Part shown: one piece after another, positions 48,963 through 61,207 of the stretch
Position numbering within the stretch: position 1 is the first letter of the stretch
Layout: each line of letters starts with the position of its first letter
Assembly (NCBI GenBank): GCA_037013495.1
Contig: CM072809.1
Location: 14,171,001 to 14,235,000 of the forward strand
Reading direction: 5' to 3'
Length of the DNA stretch: 64,000 bases
Origin: Hippophae tibetana
Taxonomy: Eukaryota; Streptophyta; Magnoliopsida; Rosales; Elaeagnaceae
Translations under genes and position numbers: made by a program
Notes under the pieces: model-generated
Told to the model about the DNA's origin: nothing
What the model saw: only the letters and a program-made list of their open reading frames with translations
Databases searched by the model: none

Positions 48963-49180
48963 CGGTTGATCTTGGTTCTCATTCTAAAAACGAAGAAGAT
49001 TAAAATGCCCTTTGGGCTAGCACAAGTGTGTGGGTGTTGGTGTTGGTGGGTATTAGTCCCACATCACCTATGTATGTGTGTGTGCTAAGAGAGCTTTAAG
49101 TCCCTTAACTTCAACCGATGTTTTAACAGCAGTTTAAGGTTTTGGTTGATCTTGGTTCTCATTCTTAAAAAAAGAAAAAA
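48963..49180 (+). mobile_element. Short retroposon-like insert with A-rich end
   Basis: The insert is flanked by a perfect 10-bp duplication, CAGAGTTATG, at 48953-48962 and 49181-49190. It ends in an A-rich tail (TTAAAAAAAGAAAAAA). A 22-bp direct repeat beginning GGTTGATCTTGG marks both its start (48964) and the region before the tail (49144). Target duplication plus A-tail fits a SINE or a reverse-transcribed small RNA. No A or B box is clear. It sits at the 3' end of the EXO70 gene. Confidence 0.5.
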
Positions 49181-49197
49181 CAGAGTTATGAAGCTAC

Positions 49198-49203
49198 TTT
49201 TAT
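49198..49203 (-). terminator. Candidate poly(A) signal of the EXO70 gene
   Basis: AATAAA on the minus strand, 120 bp beyond the stop codon, just before the retroposon-like insert. Confidence 0.45.
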
Positions 49204-49322
49204 TAAGAAATGCAAATAATATAATACAAAGACACAAATAACTAAGACCATCCACAAAGAAACAAAAATTTCTAAACATACGATTTCTAACTACATACAA
49301 ACAAACACCAGAGTGGGTACCT

Positions 49323-51164
49323 TCACTGCTTGCCAATGGATGATCCTCCACCTCCCTTAAACAAGTGGCCAATCCGAACCTCAATATCCTCCGGCCCATA
49401 CTTAATGTACCTCTCTGCATTTCTCCCAACTTCCGGAAGATTTCTGAATCTTCCTATAAAACTTCGATAAGCAGGCAACATAATTTTAGCCACTGAAATT
49501 CTCAATTCCTCTCTTAGTTGTTCGTCCAAAATGACCCATGTAGATTGGTTTTTACAAATCTCTTCAAAGTATTGAACGAACAACATAAGCTTTTCTTCCA
49601 TTGAGCTTGCATTGTCCATCTTCAGCACATCCATAACCTTATTCCATGAATTCCTCTGGTAGTTCACCTGATACTGTCGAATTTTTGCTATGTGTTTCCG
49701 AATCCAATCATCACCTAAAAGAGCCCCCAATTCATTATCTTGCACCTTATCAACCATGTACCTCCCATTATTCATTAAGAAAACAAAGGACAAAGCAGGA
49801 TCTTTGTAAACCTTAGACTTAGCTTCTAAATTGCTCTCTAACAGCTCCATAACCCAAGCCATCTGAACCGACAAGGAGGACGAGGAGCCTTGCTCCTCAA
49901 AGACCTGTTCGAGTGTCTGCCATGATCTACTCGCTGCTCGAAGATAATTCATCACATAGCGAGTGATTGGATGAAGTTCACCTCCAGGGACGGGAGTCTT
50001 TACCGGGTCTCTACTGATCAAATTCTCCAACTCCATAAAAATTCCTCTAATTGCTTCGCCCAACCTTTTCCAAATTGTTATTGATTCGTTCCTGAGTAAA
50101 GTACAGTATTTATCAGAGAACAAAGATTCAAACTCCGGCAACAAATCCCCAAGTGTCTCGAACATGTCTAAGATCTTAAACAACCGCTCCGGTGACCGCG
50201 AACCTATTGCCACAGAATCAGCGAAGTTCAGTAGCTGAATTGTCGATCCACGACAAACCTCCATGAAGGAAAGGTCGGCAGCGGAAGATAATCCAAAGAA
50301 AACCCGGTCACAGAGTCGCCGCTCGCTTGGGAATAGAATTCGAAGCGCGACGATCGCAGCCTTGGTCCATTTCTCAATCTCATCTTCGAGGTCTGTACAT
50401 GAAATCTTCTGAACTTCTTCGATGCTCAGATTCCGTAACCCTAACCTTGAAATACTCTCCTCAAGAAACTCTCTTCTACAGCTGCTGTAAGCATGTGAAC
50501 ACTCTTTCCCGAAACCTCCAATCACCATTCGCTTCGCCATTTCATGAAGATCTTTAATCGTTCCAGACGGAAGCGCATCGATCATTATATCAAAGTCGGT
50601 GATAGGACAAGCAGTAGGTATCTGATCGACGTCGCCGTTTTCCTCTTCATCCTCCGAGTCAAAGCTCATGTTCACAGAAGAATCACCGTTTCCATTAGCG
50701 CGACTCAACTCGAGCGATTCGCCACCTCGTTCCATCAAAGACCTAAATTCGCCCTCAATTCGGTACATAGCCTGCTGCATAAGGTCTTCGGCGCGTGTAA
50801 GGCACGCAGAAACGGTTTTACTATCTCCAGAAATCGGAGTCCAATCTCTCACGGTGGAGATGAGTTCGTCGATGGCGTCAAGGAAGGCCGATGAATCAGC
50901 AGAGTCAGCCCAGATCAGTCGATCGGTCGCCACGTATTGAGAAATCTGATAGTGGAGAGACTTAAGGGTGTGTTCCAATGAAGCGCAGGTTCTGGAATCA
51001 TATTCTCGAGCTATATCTTTGTCAGACAACTTGTCGGGAGAGAACCTGCCGTCGAAGTTGGAGAAAATTTTCAAAATATCGTCTGCCATAGCGTTGTCAC
51101 GGCCTAGATTCTTAGCGAGGTGGCGCACCACAGCTAACATTTTCTCTTCGCCGTTCTCAGCCAT
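49323..51164 (-). CDS. EXO70B1: Exocyst subunit EXO70, EXO70B1 type
   Basis: A single-exon 613-aa protein. EXO70 is the exocyst subunit that binds phosphoinositides and tethers secretory vesicles to the plasma membrane. The B1 branch also acts in autophagy-linked transport and immunity in Arabidopsis. The start MAENGEEKMLAVVRHLAK and the segment MADDILKIFSNFDGRFS are typical of this branch. Other family landmarks are WADSADSSAFLDAIDEL (85-101), an acidic run near 169-180 (DSEDEEENGDVD), ITDFDIMIDALP, CRREFLEESISRLGL, SERRLCDRVFFGLSSAADLSFMEV, and then the helical Exo70 domain to the end (HPITRYVMNYLR, DWIRKHIAKIRQYQ, FIGRFRNLPEVG). The length is close to known family members and there is no internal break. 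Opposite-strand open frames over 50327-51171 are shadows. The choice of EXO70B1 over EXO70B2 is by resemblance of the N terminus. Confidence 0.93.
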   Translation of the reverse strand: MAENGEEKMLAVVRHLAKNLGRDNAMADDILKIFSNFDGRFSPDKLSDKDIAREYDSRTCASLEHTLKSLHYQISQYVATDRLIWADSADSSAFLDAIDELISTVRDWTPISGDSKTVSACLTRAEDLMQQAMYRIEGEFRSLMERGGESLELSRANGNGDSSVNMSFDSEDEEENGDVDQIPTACPITDFDIMIDALPSGTIKDLHEMAKRMVIGGFGKECSHAYSSCRREFLEESISRLGLRNLSIEEVQKISCTDLEDEIEKWTKAAIVALRILFPSERRLCDRVFFGLSSAADLSFMEVCRGSTIQLLNFADSVAIGSRSPERLFKILDMFETLGDLLPEFESLFSDKYCTLLRNESITIWKRLGEAIRGIFMELENLISRDPVKTPVPGGELHPITRYVMNYLRAASRSWQTLEQVFEEQGSSSSLSVQMAWVMELLESNLEAKSKVYKDPALSFVFLMNNGRYMVDKVQDNELGALLGDDWIRKHIAKIRQYQVNYQRNSWNKVMDVLKMDNASSMEEKLMLFVQYFEEICKNQSTWVILDEQLREELRISVAKIMLPAYRSFIGRFRNLPEVGRNAERYIKYGPEDIEVRIGHLFKGGGGSSIGKQ

Positions 51165-51285
51165 CTCTTAACTGAATTGAAGTTCAATTAGCCATTTTGA
51201 GTTGAATTTAGATTTGGGTTCTCATTTCTGACCAAGGACTGGAGGCTTTGAGGGAGTGAGGAAGGTCCTTGGAAAAACAGGGTTG

Positions 51286-51292
51286 TATATAT
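51286..51292 (-). promoter_or_regulatory. TATA-like box of the EXO70 gene
   Basis: ATATATA about 122 bp upstream of the start codon on the minus strand. Plausible, but the surrounding sequence is AT-rich. Confidence 0.35.
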
Positions 51293-51299
51293 TTTTTTC

Positions 51300-51842
51300 G
51301 TCCAGTTATTTTAAAACTAAACTAAATTTTATTATAATAATCAAAATTGAATTATTAAAGAAATTAATTTTTAAATTATTTAATCTTTTAATTTTAAAAT
51401 TTAATATATTATCTTCAACGAATAGAGTACGATCAAAAAGAAAATCCCATGAAAAGAAAATCATCATAATAAATCTAATTGTATAAATATCTTCACTAAA
51501 AAAATTAGTAAATATTGAATAGATTCTACATGAAAAGTAAAAAAATAAAAAATAAAAAAAGGACTGAGTAACAGACTTAACAACTTTTGGTTTCATAATA
51601 AAAAAGACTTTGACTTTTGGTGGAAGAAATGAAAGACGGACGAGATGGTCAAGTTGCATGTCCTTTTTTTCCATTTTAACATGAAATAAGCTAACAAGCT
51701 TGTTAAATTTTACATTAAACGTCTATATCTTTAGAGTATTTATACCAACGATCTTGATCATTCAAAGGTTATCACAACATCACAACATCACAACATCACA
51801 TGTTAAGGTAAGGTGCTTCATACGATCTGTATATGTTATTTA

Positions 51843-51883
<41 letters not shown>

Positions 51884-52050
51884 AAATATAATCTAGAATT
51901 CAATTATGGTAGAAATAATTACTAATTGTTGTACAAATTATATCATTGTTGATATTATAAGTTTTAATTACTTTTTTTTATTTTAACACTTTGTCTTTTC
52001 TTCTTATTAAGGTTTTTATGTCCTTCAATCTTTATTTACATGTGTTCTTT
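51300..52050. other. Upstream of EXO70, with microsatellites
   Basis: A (TA)n run of about 38 bp lies at 51845-51882, and three 10-bp CACAACATCA-type units lie at 51771-51800. No gene is supported. The frames at 51256-51891 are AT-rich and low in complexity. Confidence 0.5.
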
Positions 52051-52200
52051 CTTATAACACTATAAATACTCAATATTACATCTTAGATAAAGTTTAAACA
52101 AATTTTTATCTTAGATATTTTTTTTCTTATAACACAACAAATACTCAATATTACATCTTAGATAAAGTTTAAACAAATTTTTATCTTAGATATATTTCTT
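52051..52200. repeat. 75-bp tandem duplication
   Basis: Units 52051-52125 and 52126-52200 are nearly identical, with shared words CTTATAACAC and CAATATTACATCTTAG and few changes. The role is unknown. Confidence 0.85.
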
Positions 52201-52338
52201 TTAGTATTTGAGTTTGTTCTTAAATTATTCTAACAAAATGATCTACATATATTGAACTAACTAATTGCATTTTATTGCTAGTTTATAAGAAAGCTATTAA
52301 CACCTTGCCAATTGTCAATTTCTTTTATCCTTCAACCA

Positions 52339-52449
52339 ATGAATACACTAATGTACCATATGATTCGAGCAATGAAGACATTAAAATCATTGTCTGTTGT
52401 TCTTCTTCTTCTATCTTCGTGTCAACCCTTAATTGCTAATAAACATATG
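52339..52449 (+). other. Possible first exon of a small secreted protein
   Basis: The frame from 52339 continues from a second ATG at 52372 to read MKTLKSLSVVLLLLSSCQ, with a strong hydrophobic core like a signal peptide. It ends at a possible splice donor (ATG|GTATGA at 52450). No matching downstream exon could be found, so this may be a remnant or chance. Confidence 0.25.
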
Positions 52450-55400
52450 GTATGAATCTATCCATGTAATTTTTAATATCATCTTCGTACATATTTGAGG
52501 TATAGAATTTATTCTTTAAATGTACTCTAAGAAGCCTTTTTTTCACCTATATACATTTAACATTTCTATTGCCAATCTCAAATTTCTTATTTTCATATAG
52601 TCCTTAAACTAGGACCATTGTATCGTTCGTTCTAATATTATTTATTAGGCATAATAGAATTACAACAACGACCAAATGTAACAAAAATGAGGAACTAAAA
52701 ATCAACATGAAAGCAAGAACACAAAAAATTAACGTGATTCAAAAAATTAATTTAATTTACACCTAAAATCACAAATAAATCTATTAATATTAATTCTCAA
52801 AGTTTTTTTATCCAATATTCAATATATCCTATATCACAATAACAATATTAGATCTCAAAATAACACTTAAACTCAAAAATACATTACACCCCAAGCTCCC
52901 TCACACACAAACCAAAAAACAAAGAACCCAAAACATCCATAATTTTCTTTGTTTTTGGCTTTGGTTATGCACCTTTAGTTTTCACATAACTTGTGTATTT
53001 TTTTTACAACTCATATTTATCAATATCATACACACAAAGATATATATAAAAGAATGGTCATTAATTCAAAGCAATCCAAAAATCACACGATATCAACCCT
53101 TACCTATAATTGTCCTTTTTAAAAGAATTTAACATATAAGATAATTATTAACTGTTTTATAAGAAATTCTTATAGGATGATCACTAAGTGACTTACAAAT
53201 TGAATATATAAAACAATCAAAAATTGTTCTACTTTTTTTTTATATCTGTCCTATATGAATCATTTAAGATGTTATTTGTCATCTTATATTTTTTTTAATC
53301 ATATAAGACAGACAATGCTATTTTTTGTATTTAATATTTAACATTTCTTACATTATAAATACATATATGAACAAAAAAAAAACCATATCACAAAAATTCA
53401 AAAATAGGTACCATTCAAGTTTTCAATTTCTTATATATATGCTCATATCATTAAAAAATGTCCATATTCAAGACCAATGATAATATCATTTAGGAACACT
53501 TAATAGTGTTTAGAAAAAAATGGATAATTAATACTTTAAAAAATTAACACTTAATACTTTCTTAAAAAAACAATCAAATATATACATGTATTACTCTTAT
53601 CTTAATTGTTCCAACTTTATTTGTGTGGAGTAATCCTTGCTTGAAAATTACACAATACAATACATTAATACATATTAATATTTTAAAGTTGATCAATAGC
53701 ATACATAAGTATGTAAACATACATAAATATATTAGGCTTACTTGAGGTTGGCTCTTCCACTGAATTTCTAGTTCTTCTGAAATGCATAAGCAATAACCAT
53801 CACCTAAATATACGTGAGTTCATGTCAAAGTTTGAAACAACTTCTTGTCGTTAGAAAGAAAATTTAAGCACAAAGAAAATTAAGCATACTGTTGAGTAGA
53901 TGGTTCCCATTGTTGCATATAGCACGAGTGAAAAAAATGCTTTATAGGTCCAATACCCAACACAGTTATTTATCCATATACATTTTTATATTAAACCTAA
54001 CTATATATAATGCTTTATTACAGAACTTATTATTATCACCCATCTATATTTAGTATGTTCAATAAATCTAATAAAAGTATAAATCAATATATTTATTTCT
54101 AAAATTCATCATCATCATCTTACCATCCATATTACATCTTTTTTAGAATAAATATGAAAATTAATACTAACTTTAATAACATGCCTATAAAACCAAAAGT
54201 ATTTAAATCTCAACCCAAAAACATAAAAAAACAAAAATTCAAAAAAATTTAGATTAGAAAATGTTATATTTTTTTAATCATCTGACAGTCTTTTATTATT
54301 TACATAAATACATTAGGAAATATATTATAATTTATAAATAATATCTATTTTGAATAAGGAGACAGATAAGGCAAGAAATAAACAATGACTAGTCTTATTT
54401 TATACAATTGGGAAATTTTTTTGTTTTAAATAACTTGATCAAATATATTATTTCATAGAAATAACTAAAATTTTCTTATATCCAAGTTCAGACTCAAGCT
54501 ATTTTAGATGCATGTATTTCCCGCTACCAATTTAACTTAATTAGGGGCATAGGGAGGGCAAACAATGACTAATCAAAACATGAAATGCATGTGTAAATAT
54601 AAGTGTTGATTATTTTTATGAATAAAATATTTATTTGTAAATTTATTTTAGATTCATTATCAAATTTATCAAAAAAAATCAAACAAATACTTGAGTTTTG
54701 AATAGTCATTGTACATGTATATCTTTTATAATTATCATACATAGTATTTCACTCATGCATTCAATAACACATGTTTATAACATTTGAAATTATTTTTAAT
54801 ATTAAAATATTTATTTAAACTTAAACCAACTTATAAAACTATCAATTATCATTTTAATTAATGTGCTTCAATGTTTTTAAAATATTTATTTAAACTATCA
54901 ACTATATATATGATTGATTTTTTTCTTCCTTCCTTCCTATTGGTTCATTATTTCTTATAAATTAAATAAGTGTTCACTCATTATTTGTTTTAAGCACGTT
55001 ATCTTGATCAAAATGATTATGTTGTTCATCCATTCTTCTATATGGGTACTGTTACATTGAAATCTAACTTATGTGATCCTTGAAACACTTTAATCCTTAG
55101 ATTTTTAATCCTTTGTTACTTTTAGAAGAAAAAAGAAATATATACTTTGGTTCTAAGCTTCACGATTTTAATAAAACTAAGGGATTAAAGTGTTCAAAAA
55201 AATTTATTTTATACTTTTTTCCTTCTCTAATGTATATTCATTTTAATTCTTTTCGTGAGTGGCAAAGTGTTTATTTCAGTTTCCTTAACTGTATTAGGAA
55301 TGTAAAATATTTCATTAGCTTATATTTATATAAAAAGCAAAGGATTCAACCTTTATAGTAGTGGTCCTGCTTGATTTTTTTTAAATATAAATTATTTTCT

Positions 55401-56386
55401 TTTTTTCTCTATTCACTTTTTAACATATGAACTAAATATATAAAATGAAAATCTCAAGAGTGAAACTTACTATTTGTAAGTGATATTTTACTCTTATCAC
55501 TTAATTATGAAATTATAACTATATCATTTTTTTGATTTATATACGAATCAAATTACATTTAAATAATATATATTTACAATTTAATTATCAAATTATAATT
55601 ATATCTTTTGTATGAACAAAGTTAAACTTAAATAATACTTTTATTTATTGATTGTATAAATGAATTTATTTTTCCAAGACTTAAATTTATACTTAATATT
55701 TGACCATGAGATTATGATTATTTTCTTTGACATACTTATATACAAATTAAATTAAATATAAATAATTTTTTATTTATTGATAATCTAAATAAAATTTATT
55801 TTTATTATATAAATCAAATAGCATAATTATAAAAGATAATATTTACGTTATAATAATCTCACATGTTTATCTTATCAATCATAACTTACTTTATGAAACA
55901 TGTTAATATTGTCAATCATAACTTAATTTATGCAAAAAGTAGTGCAATTCATCTTTTAAGTTCACGTTAATTGATAGTGTTATTACATCATCCTTTAAGT
56001 TCACGTTAATTGATAATGTTATTAGAAAGTTACGTAAGCACTAATTAAGACATAACACAGTTATAATAAATACTCATATCTTTTAAATAAATATATTAAA
56101 AATGTTAAATTCAAAGACTTCATTGTTATAATTTCGGCCAAGTTATATTTTCAAAAGGTAATATTTAAAATGTAAAAATAGGAAAATTAAACATAGAAAT
56201 CATTCAATACAGTGGTTAATTTTCCATCAAAAAGTTATTTTATCTTTATTTTTGTAAACTTGTTATTCACGTCAGTATCTTTATATCTTTATATATATAT
56301 ATATATTTTAAAAAATAATAATTTATACTATAAATAAATTTATTTATAATGTCATTTAAAATTTTATATTTATGTCAATTATTGAG
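52450..56386. other. Long intergenic stretch
   Basis: Gene-poor and AT-rich. A weak minus-strand candidate lies at 53752-53910. A start codon at 53908-53910 follows a TATAAAG-like box (53940-53947) and gives MGTIYSTVCLIFFVLKFSF and a stop, and further down a GT-ended exon-like segment reads EELEIQWKSQPQ. I do not support a gene from this. The frame 55113-55358 is composition-driven. Confidence 0.4.
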
Positions 56387-56640
56387 GAACCTGCTTGATT
56401 ACGCTTTGGAATATGCTGATATTAATGAGTCTTGTGGTCGTAACCTTCAAGGCTTTTTTCATACCAATGAATGTCCTCAATCACTTCCTACTGGTTCTGT
56501 ATATTTCTTTTAAAGAACCTGCTTGATTACGCTTTGGAATATGCTGATATTAATGAGTTGTGATCGTAACCTTGACGGCTTTTTTCATACCAATGAATGT
56601 CCTCAATCACTTCCTACTGGTTCTGTATATTTCTTTTAAA
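56387..56640 (+). repeat. Tandem duplication of 128 bp holding an unidentified open frame
   Basis: Copy 1 (56387-56514) and copy 2 (56515-56640) are almost identical. Copy 2 lacks 2 bp, which destroys the frame. In copy 1 the frame 56388-56513 reads NLLDYALEYADINESC and onward to QSLPTGSVYFF and ends in TAA. The composition is protein-like, with Cys, Gly, Trp-free, and mixed polar residues. I do not recognise the family. It may be the C-terminal exon of a lost gene, duplicated after it was lost. Confidence 0.7.
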
Positions 56641-56765
56641 ATGTTCTGTTTTGATTACTGAAGAAAAGTTTGAATCTTTCATTCATTATTTTTCGAAGTT
56701 TGGATTTTTTTAGTTACTTAGATTAAATATCAATTAATTTGTGTTATTTCTTTTTTTTTTCTTTT

Positions 56766-56937
56766 TGTTAAAAATACTTAATGATTGTATTTTATTCTGT
56801 GATTCAAATGAATATACATAGTTCCTTTATATAAGAATTACAAGTAAAATATGTATGTCTACAGTAATTAAATATAAATATCCTTAAAGTAAGTAGATAT
56901 ACATATACATTAATATGTTACTAGATATACATTAACG
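56766..56937 (-). repeat. 3' LTR of copia element 3
   Basis: This 172-bp repeat starts TGTTAAAAATAC and matches 61792-61998. The right copy is longer mainly because of a (TA)n expansion. The adjoining GCCTCCCTTAAACTC is the polypurine tract on the minus strand. The flanking 5 bp are CTTTT here and ATTTT at the other end, an imperfect target duplication. Confidence 0.88.
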
Positions 56938-59900
56938 GCCTCCCTTAAACTCAAGGTGGATGTGAGACCAACTTAGGGTTGTCAACCAAATTACGAGTGC
57001 GTCCTTTGGGAAGTGTCTTAGTGAAGATATCTGCAAGTTGATCGTTGGAGGAAACGGAGAAAAGCTTAGAGCACCATGGACAAGATGAGAGCGAATAAAT
57101 TGACAATCAATCTCGATGTGTTTAGTTCGTTCATGAAAGACATCGTTGTGAACAATATGAATGGTACTCTGATTATCACAATAAAGAGGAGTAGCAGAGG
57201 ATGTGGACACACCTAAATCCTTAAGAAGCCATCGTAACCAAGGAAGCTCAGATGTGGTATCAGCAAGAGCACGATATTCTGCTTCAGTACTGGAGCGGGT
57301 CACGAAGGTTTGTTTCTTACTTCGCCAAGAAATCAAAGAAGAACCAAAGAGAAAGCAATAACTTGTAGTGGACCTGCGATCAGTGGGATCTCCTGCCCAA
57401 TCATCATCAGAGAATGCATGAAGTACTAAAGGAGAATCAACTGAGTAAAAAAGGCCATGGAAGATAGTGCCTTTTAAGTATCGTAGAATACGCAGAACAA
57501 CAGCATAGTGAGTTGATCGTGGAGCAGACAGATACTGGCTCACCTAATGAACAACATAAGAAATGTCTGGACGAGTAACTGTAAGATAAACTAGGTTGCC
57601 AACCAAATTTCTGTAAAGAGAGGGATTAGACAATGGTTTCCCTTCTGATGGTGTGAGATGCACATTAAGTTCAACTGGAGTGTCAACAATCTTGCTGTCG
57701 GTGAGTCCAACTTGAGATAAGAGGTCAGATGCATACTTAGCTTGAGTAATATAAAGACCATCTGTGGAACGAGTGATCTCAAGACCCAAGAAGTAGTTGA
57801 GATGTCCAAGGTCTTTCATCTCAAACTGCTCACTAAGAAAATCCTTGAGTTCTTGAATACTACTGAGGTCGTCACCAGTTATGATCATATCATCCACATA
57901 TAGGAGAAGCAAAATGGTGCCTTTATCATTGCGATGAAGAAATAGGGTAGAATCATAAGGACTGACAGTGTAACCCAAGCGAAGGATGATGGAGCTGAAC
58001 TTGGCAAACCATGCTCGTGGAGCTTGTTTAAGGCCGTAAAGTGCTGGTCGAAGGCGACAAACCTTATTTGTTTCAACAGAAAGACCATGAGGAGGTTGCA
58101 TATAGACTTCTTCATGCAGATCCCCATTAAGGAATTCATTTTTGACATCCATCTGAAAAAGGTCACATTTACTAGTAGTGGCAACAACTAAGAGGGTATG
58201 AACAGAGGAAATACGGGCAACTGGAGCAAAAGTCTCTTCATAATCAATCTCATACTCTTGTGTAAAACCTTTTGCTACAAGACGAATCTTGTAGTGATCG
58301 ATGGACCCATCAGAGCAAGTCTTGATCTTATAAATCCACTTACTACCAACCACAGACTAACCAGGAGGGAGAGTAACCAGATCCCAAGTATGGTTTTTGG
58401 TTAATGCATCACTCTCTTCTTTCATTGCAATCTTCCAAAAAAGGTTAGTAGATGCCTCACGATAGGTGTGAGGCTCATGAAGTGTAGCAAAGGTAATGTA
58501 ACAATGATAGTCAAGTAAATGTGTAGGAATAGATCTTACCCGGGTTGAGTGGCGAGGTGGAATGTCTTGTGGAGGATCTTCAGGCGGAGCAAGAGTAGGG
58601 AACCTATGTTCAAGGTGGGATAGCTTGTTATCAACCTGTTCTTCTACAACCTGTCTAGGATAATCATCAAAAATATCTGAAGATTGAATAGTGAAGTCCA
58701 TAGGTGGATTAGGAGTATCTTTAGAAAGAACAGGAGACTCATTTGGAAAGATTTCTAAAACATTTGAATTAATTAGGGAAGAACAAAACTGAGAAAGTTC
58801 AACAAATAAGCGATGTTCCCAAAAGACAACATTTCGGGAAACACGAAGACGATGTGAGACAAGATCATAGCACCAATACCCTTTTTGAGTTTCACCATAA
58901 CCAAGAAAACAAAAAAATCTAGATTGAGGCTCAAGTTTGTTGTGTTCATGAGGCTGAAGAAGAACAAAACAAGCAGATCCGAATGAACGAAGGTAATGAC
59001 AGTTAGGAGATGACCCAAAAAGGCGCTCATACGGAGTCTGATTATGAATAACAACGCTTGGAATGCGATTAATGGCATGAACAACATGAATATCAGCTTC
59101 ACCCCAAAATGGGGCAAGAACTTTGGCAGAAATAAGAAGAGCACGAACAATGTCAAGAATATGACGAAGTTTTCTTTCGGCTCGACGTTTTGTTGAGAGG
59201 TTCCTGGACAGGTGAGATGATGTACAGTGCCATATGAGTGTAACAGAGCTTGAAAATCATTTTGAGTATATTCAAGAACATTATTAGATCGAAATTTTTT
59301 GATATGTTTGGAGAATTGTGTTTCAACCATTTTTGCAAAGTTACTGTATATTGGTAAGATTTCAAAACGAGATTTCATTGGAAAGATCCAACTATAACAA
59401 AAATAATCATCAAGAAAAATAACAAAATATCGAGATCCATCAATACTACTAACAAGAGAAGGTCCCCAAACATTAGAATGAATTAACTCAAAAATACTAT
59501 TAGAGATAGTTTTACTATTATTGAAAGGTAAAGCTGGCTGTTTTCCTAACTGACATGAAGTACAATCAAAATTGTCTTTGGACACAGAACCCAATAGACC
59601 TTTAGAAGTTAATTGTTGTACCCGAGTGGATAGGGCATGACCAAGACGAGAATGCCAAAGTGCGAGAGAAGGTAAGGAAGAAACTGTAGCAGTTGTAGCA
59701 GCAACAGAGTCAGGAGTAATAGGTGGAAGATGAAGATTATTTACGGGAAACATACGCCCAACTCTAGGACCGGTCCCAAGCTCTTGCCCCGTCCTCGGAT
59801 CCTGCACAATACACCTAGAATAATAAAAAATAAGGTGATATCCTAGTTCGGCTAATTGTCCCACCGAGCATAAATTATAGGATAGGTCAGGTACATGGAA

Positions 59901-61096
59901 AACCCCAGGAACATAGAGGGTAGAGGTCGAAACAAAACCTAGACTATTCCCATGAATGGTGGAACAATTAGCTATATGAATATTAAGAGGATGTGGTGCA
60001 GGGTCAAGTTTGGAGAATAAGATGAGTGAGGTGTCATGTGATTGCAACATGTAGAGTTAAAAAGCTAAGTTTGAGACTTACTGGGCAAAACTGAGAGAGT
60101 AGTGGAAAAAGATGCATTACCAGCCATTTGAATAGCCTGAGTTATGATCTTTTGTAGTTCAGTGGAAGAAAGGTTGATGGTGGATGCAGAAGATTGGGAC
60201 TCTGCTGAACTAGAAGGCATTTGCGAAGTAGGCTCAGTATTAGCAACAACAGCAGTAGATTTGTTGCGACGGCAACAAGTCTAAATTGTGTGGCCATGGC
60301 GCTTGTAATAATTGCAGAACCTTTTATTGTTCTGCCTGCAACGATTGTAAAAGCCAGAGGAATCACCTGGTTGCTGAGGTTGCTTAATGGCAGGAAGAGG
60401 AGTAATAGCCAAAACATTGAACTTATTCTGGGCTTAAAGGGTTGCAAGCCGAGTTTCTTCTCTAACCAACTCATTTACAACAGTATCAAGAGAGGGAGGA
60501 GGACTACGATTAAGAAGCTAACCTCGGATTGGCTCAAAGTCCTTGTGGAGTGACATGAAGAACTCATAGAGACGAAATTCATCCCTAACTGTAGCATATT
60601 GCTGAGCATCTTTTGAGCATGCTCAAATTGGATCACAAAGGTCAATTTGGTCCCAAAGGAAGCGAAGCTGATCAAAGTAGTCATTGATAGATTGCCCTGA
60701 TTCTTGTTGAAGTCGATGCAATTCAACTATTAGATTATATTTCATGGATTCGTGAGTAGTGGAGTACCTTTTGGCCAACATATCTCATACTGATTTGGCA
60801 TCATTAAAACTGCCCAACAGATTGGAGATTGAGGGAATGGAAGTATTTCGAATCCATGTGAGGATCATGTGATTGTGACTATGTCATTTAGTTATGTGAT
60901 GAAGGAAAATAGCATCTTCTTCACTTGCTTCTTTAACAGGAATGATAATTGTACCAGTACAATAATGCCAGAGCATACGACCCTTAAGAAAACTGCGCAT
61001 AGCTTGAGACCATGACAAGTAATTCTTGGTCCCTTCCAATATAATATTGATAGGGAAAGAAACAAAAGCATCCTTTTTATCCATTTGAAAACACAA
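56938..61096 (-). pseudogene. Ty1/copia gag-pol, copia element 3, broken
   Basis: On the minus strand gag begins at 61096 with NYLSWSQAMRSFLKGRMLW. A zinc-knuckle region near 60330-60270 reads CNYYKRHGHTI then a stop, then TCCRRN. Protease and the pre-integrase region run in 60050-59600 (ALWHSRLGHA, FDCTSCQLGKQPALPF). Integrase follows (HSNVWGPS) with a frame change near 59180 after the TSQQN motif. A proline-rich link runs 58701-58357. Reverse transcriptase is 58353-57544 with YVDDMIITGDD. RNase H is 57543-56932 with DDDWAGDPTDRRSTTSYC and EAEYRALADT. Some breaks are single changes, for example a TAG in place of Trp before VGSKWIYK near 58357, and a TAG after ISYVVH near 57543. It is less decayed than the other two copia elements but still defective. 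Confidence 0.9.
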
Positions 61097-61207
61097 TATG
61101 CAAAAAGGGACTGCAAAAACGAGATCTACGTGAAAAACTGGGTAGGGTGAACCTGTATTGCGAAATTACGATCAACGATCAACGGTCAGTACGGTAAGCG
61201 GGTTCTG

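Noticed and set aside
49040..49080. snRNA-type promoter element (AGTCCCACATCA)
   Set aside because: No TATA box at the right distance and no U1, U2, U3, U4, U5 or U6 sequence follows. More likely part of the retroposon-like insert.
50327..51171. Several plus-strand frames of 67-116 codons
   Set aside because: They are antisense shadows of the intact EXO70 coding sequence.
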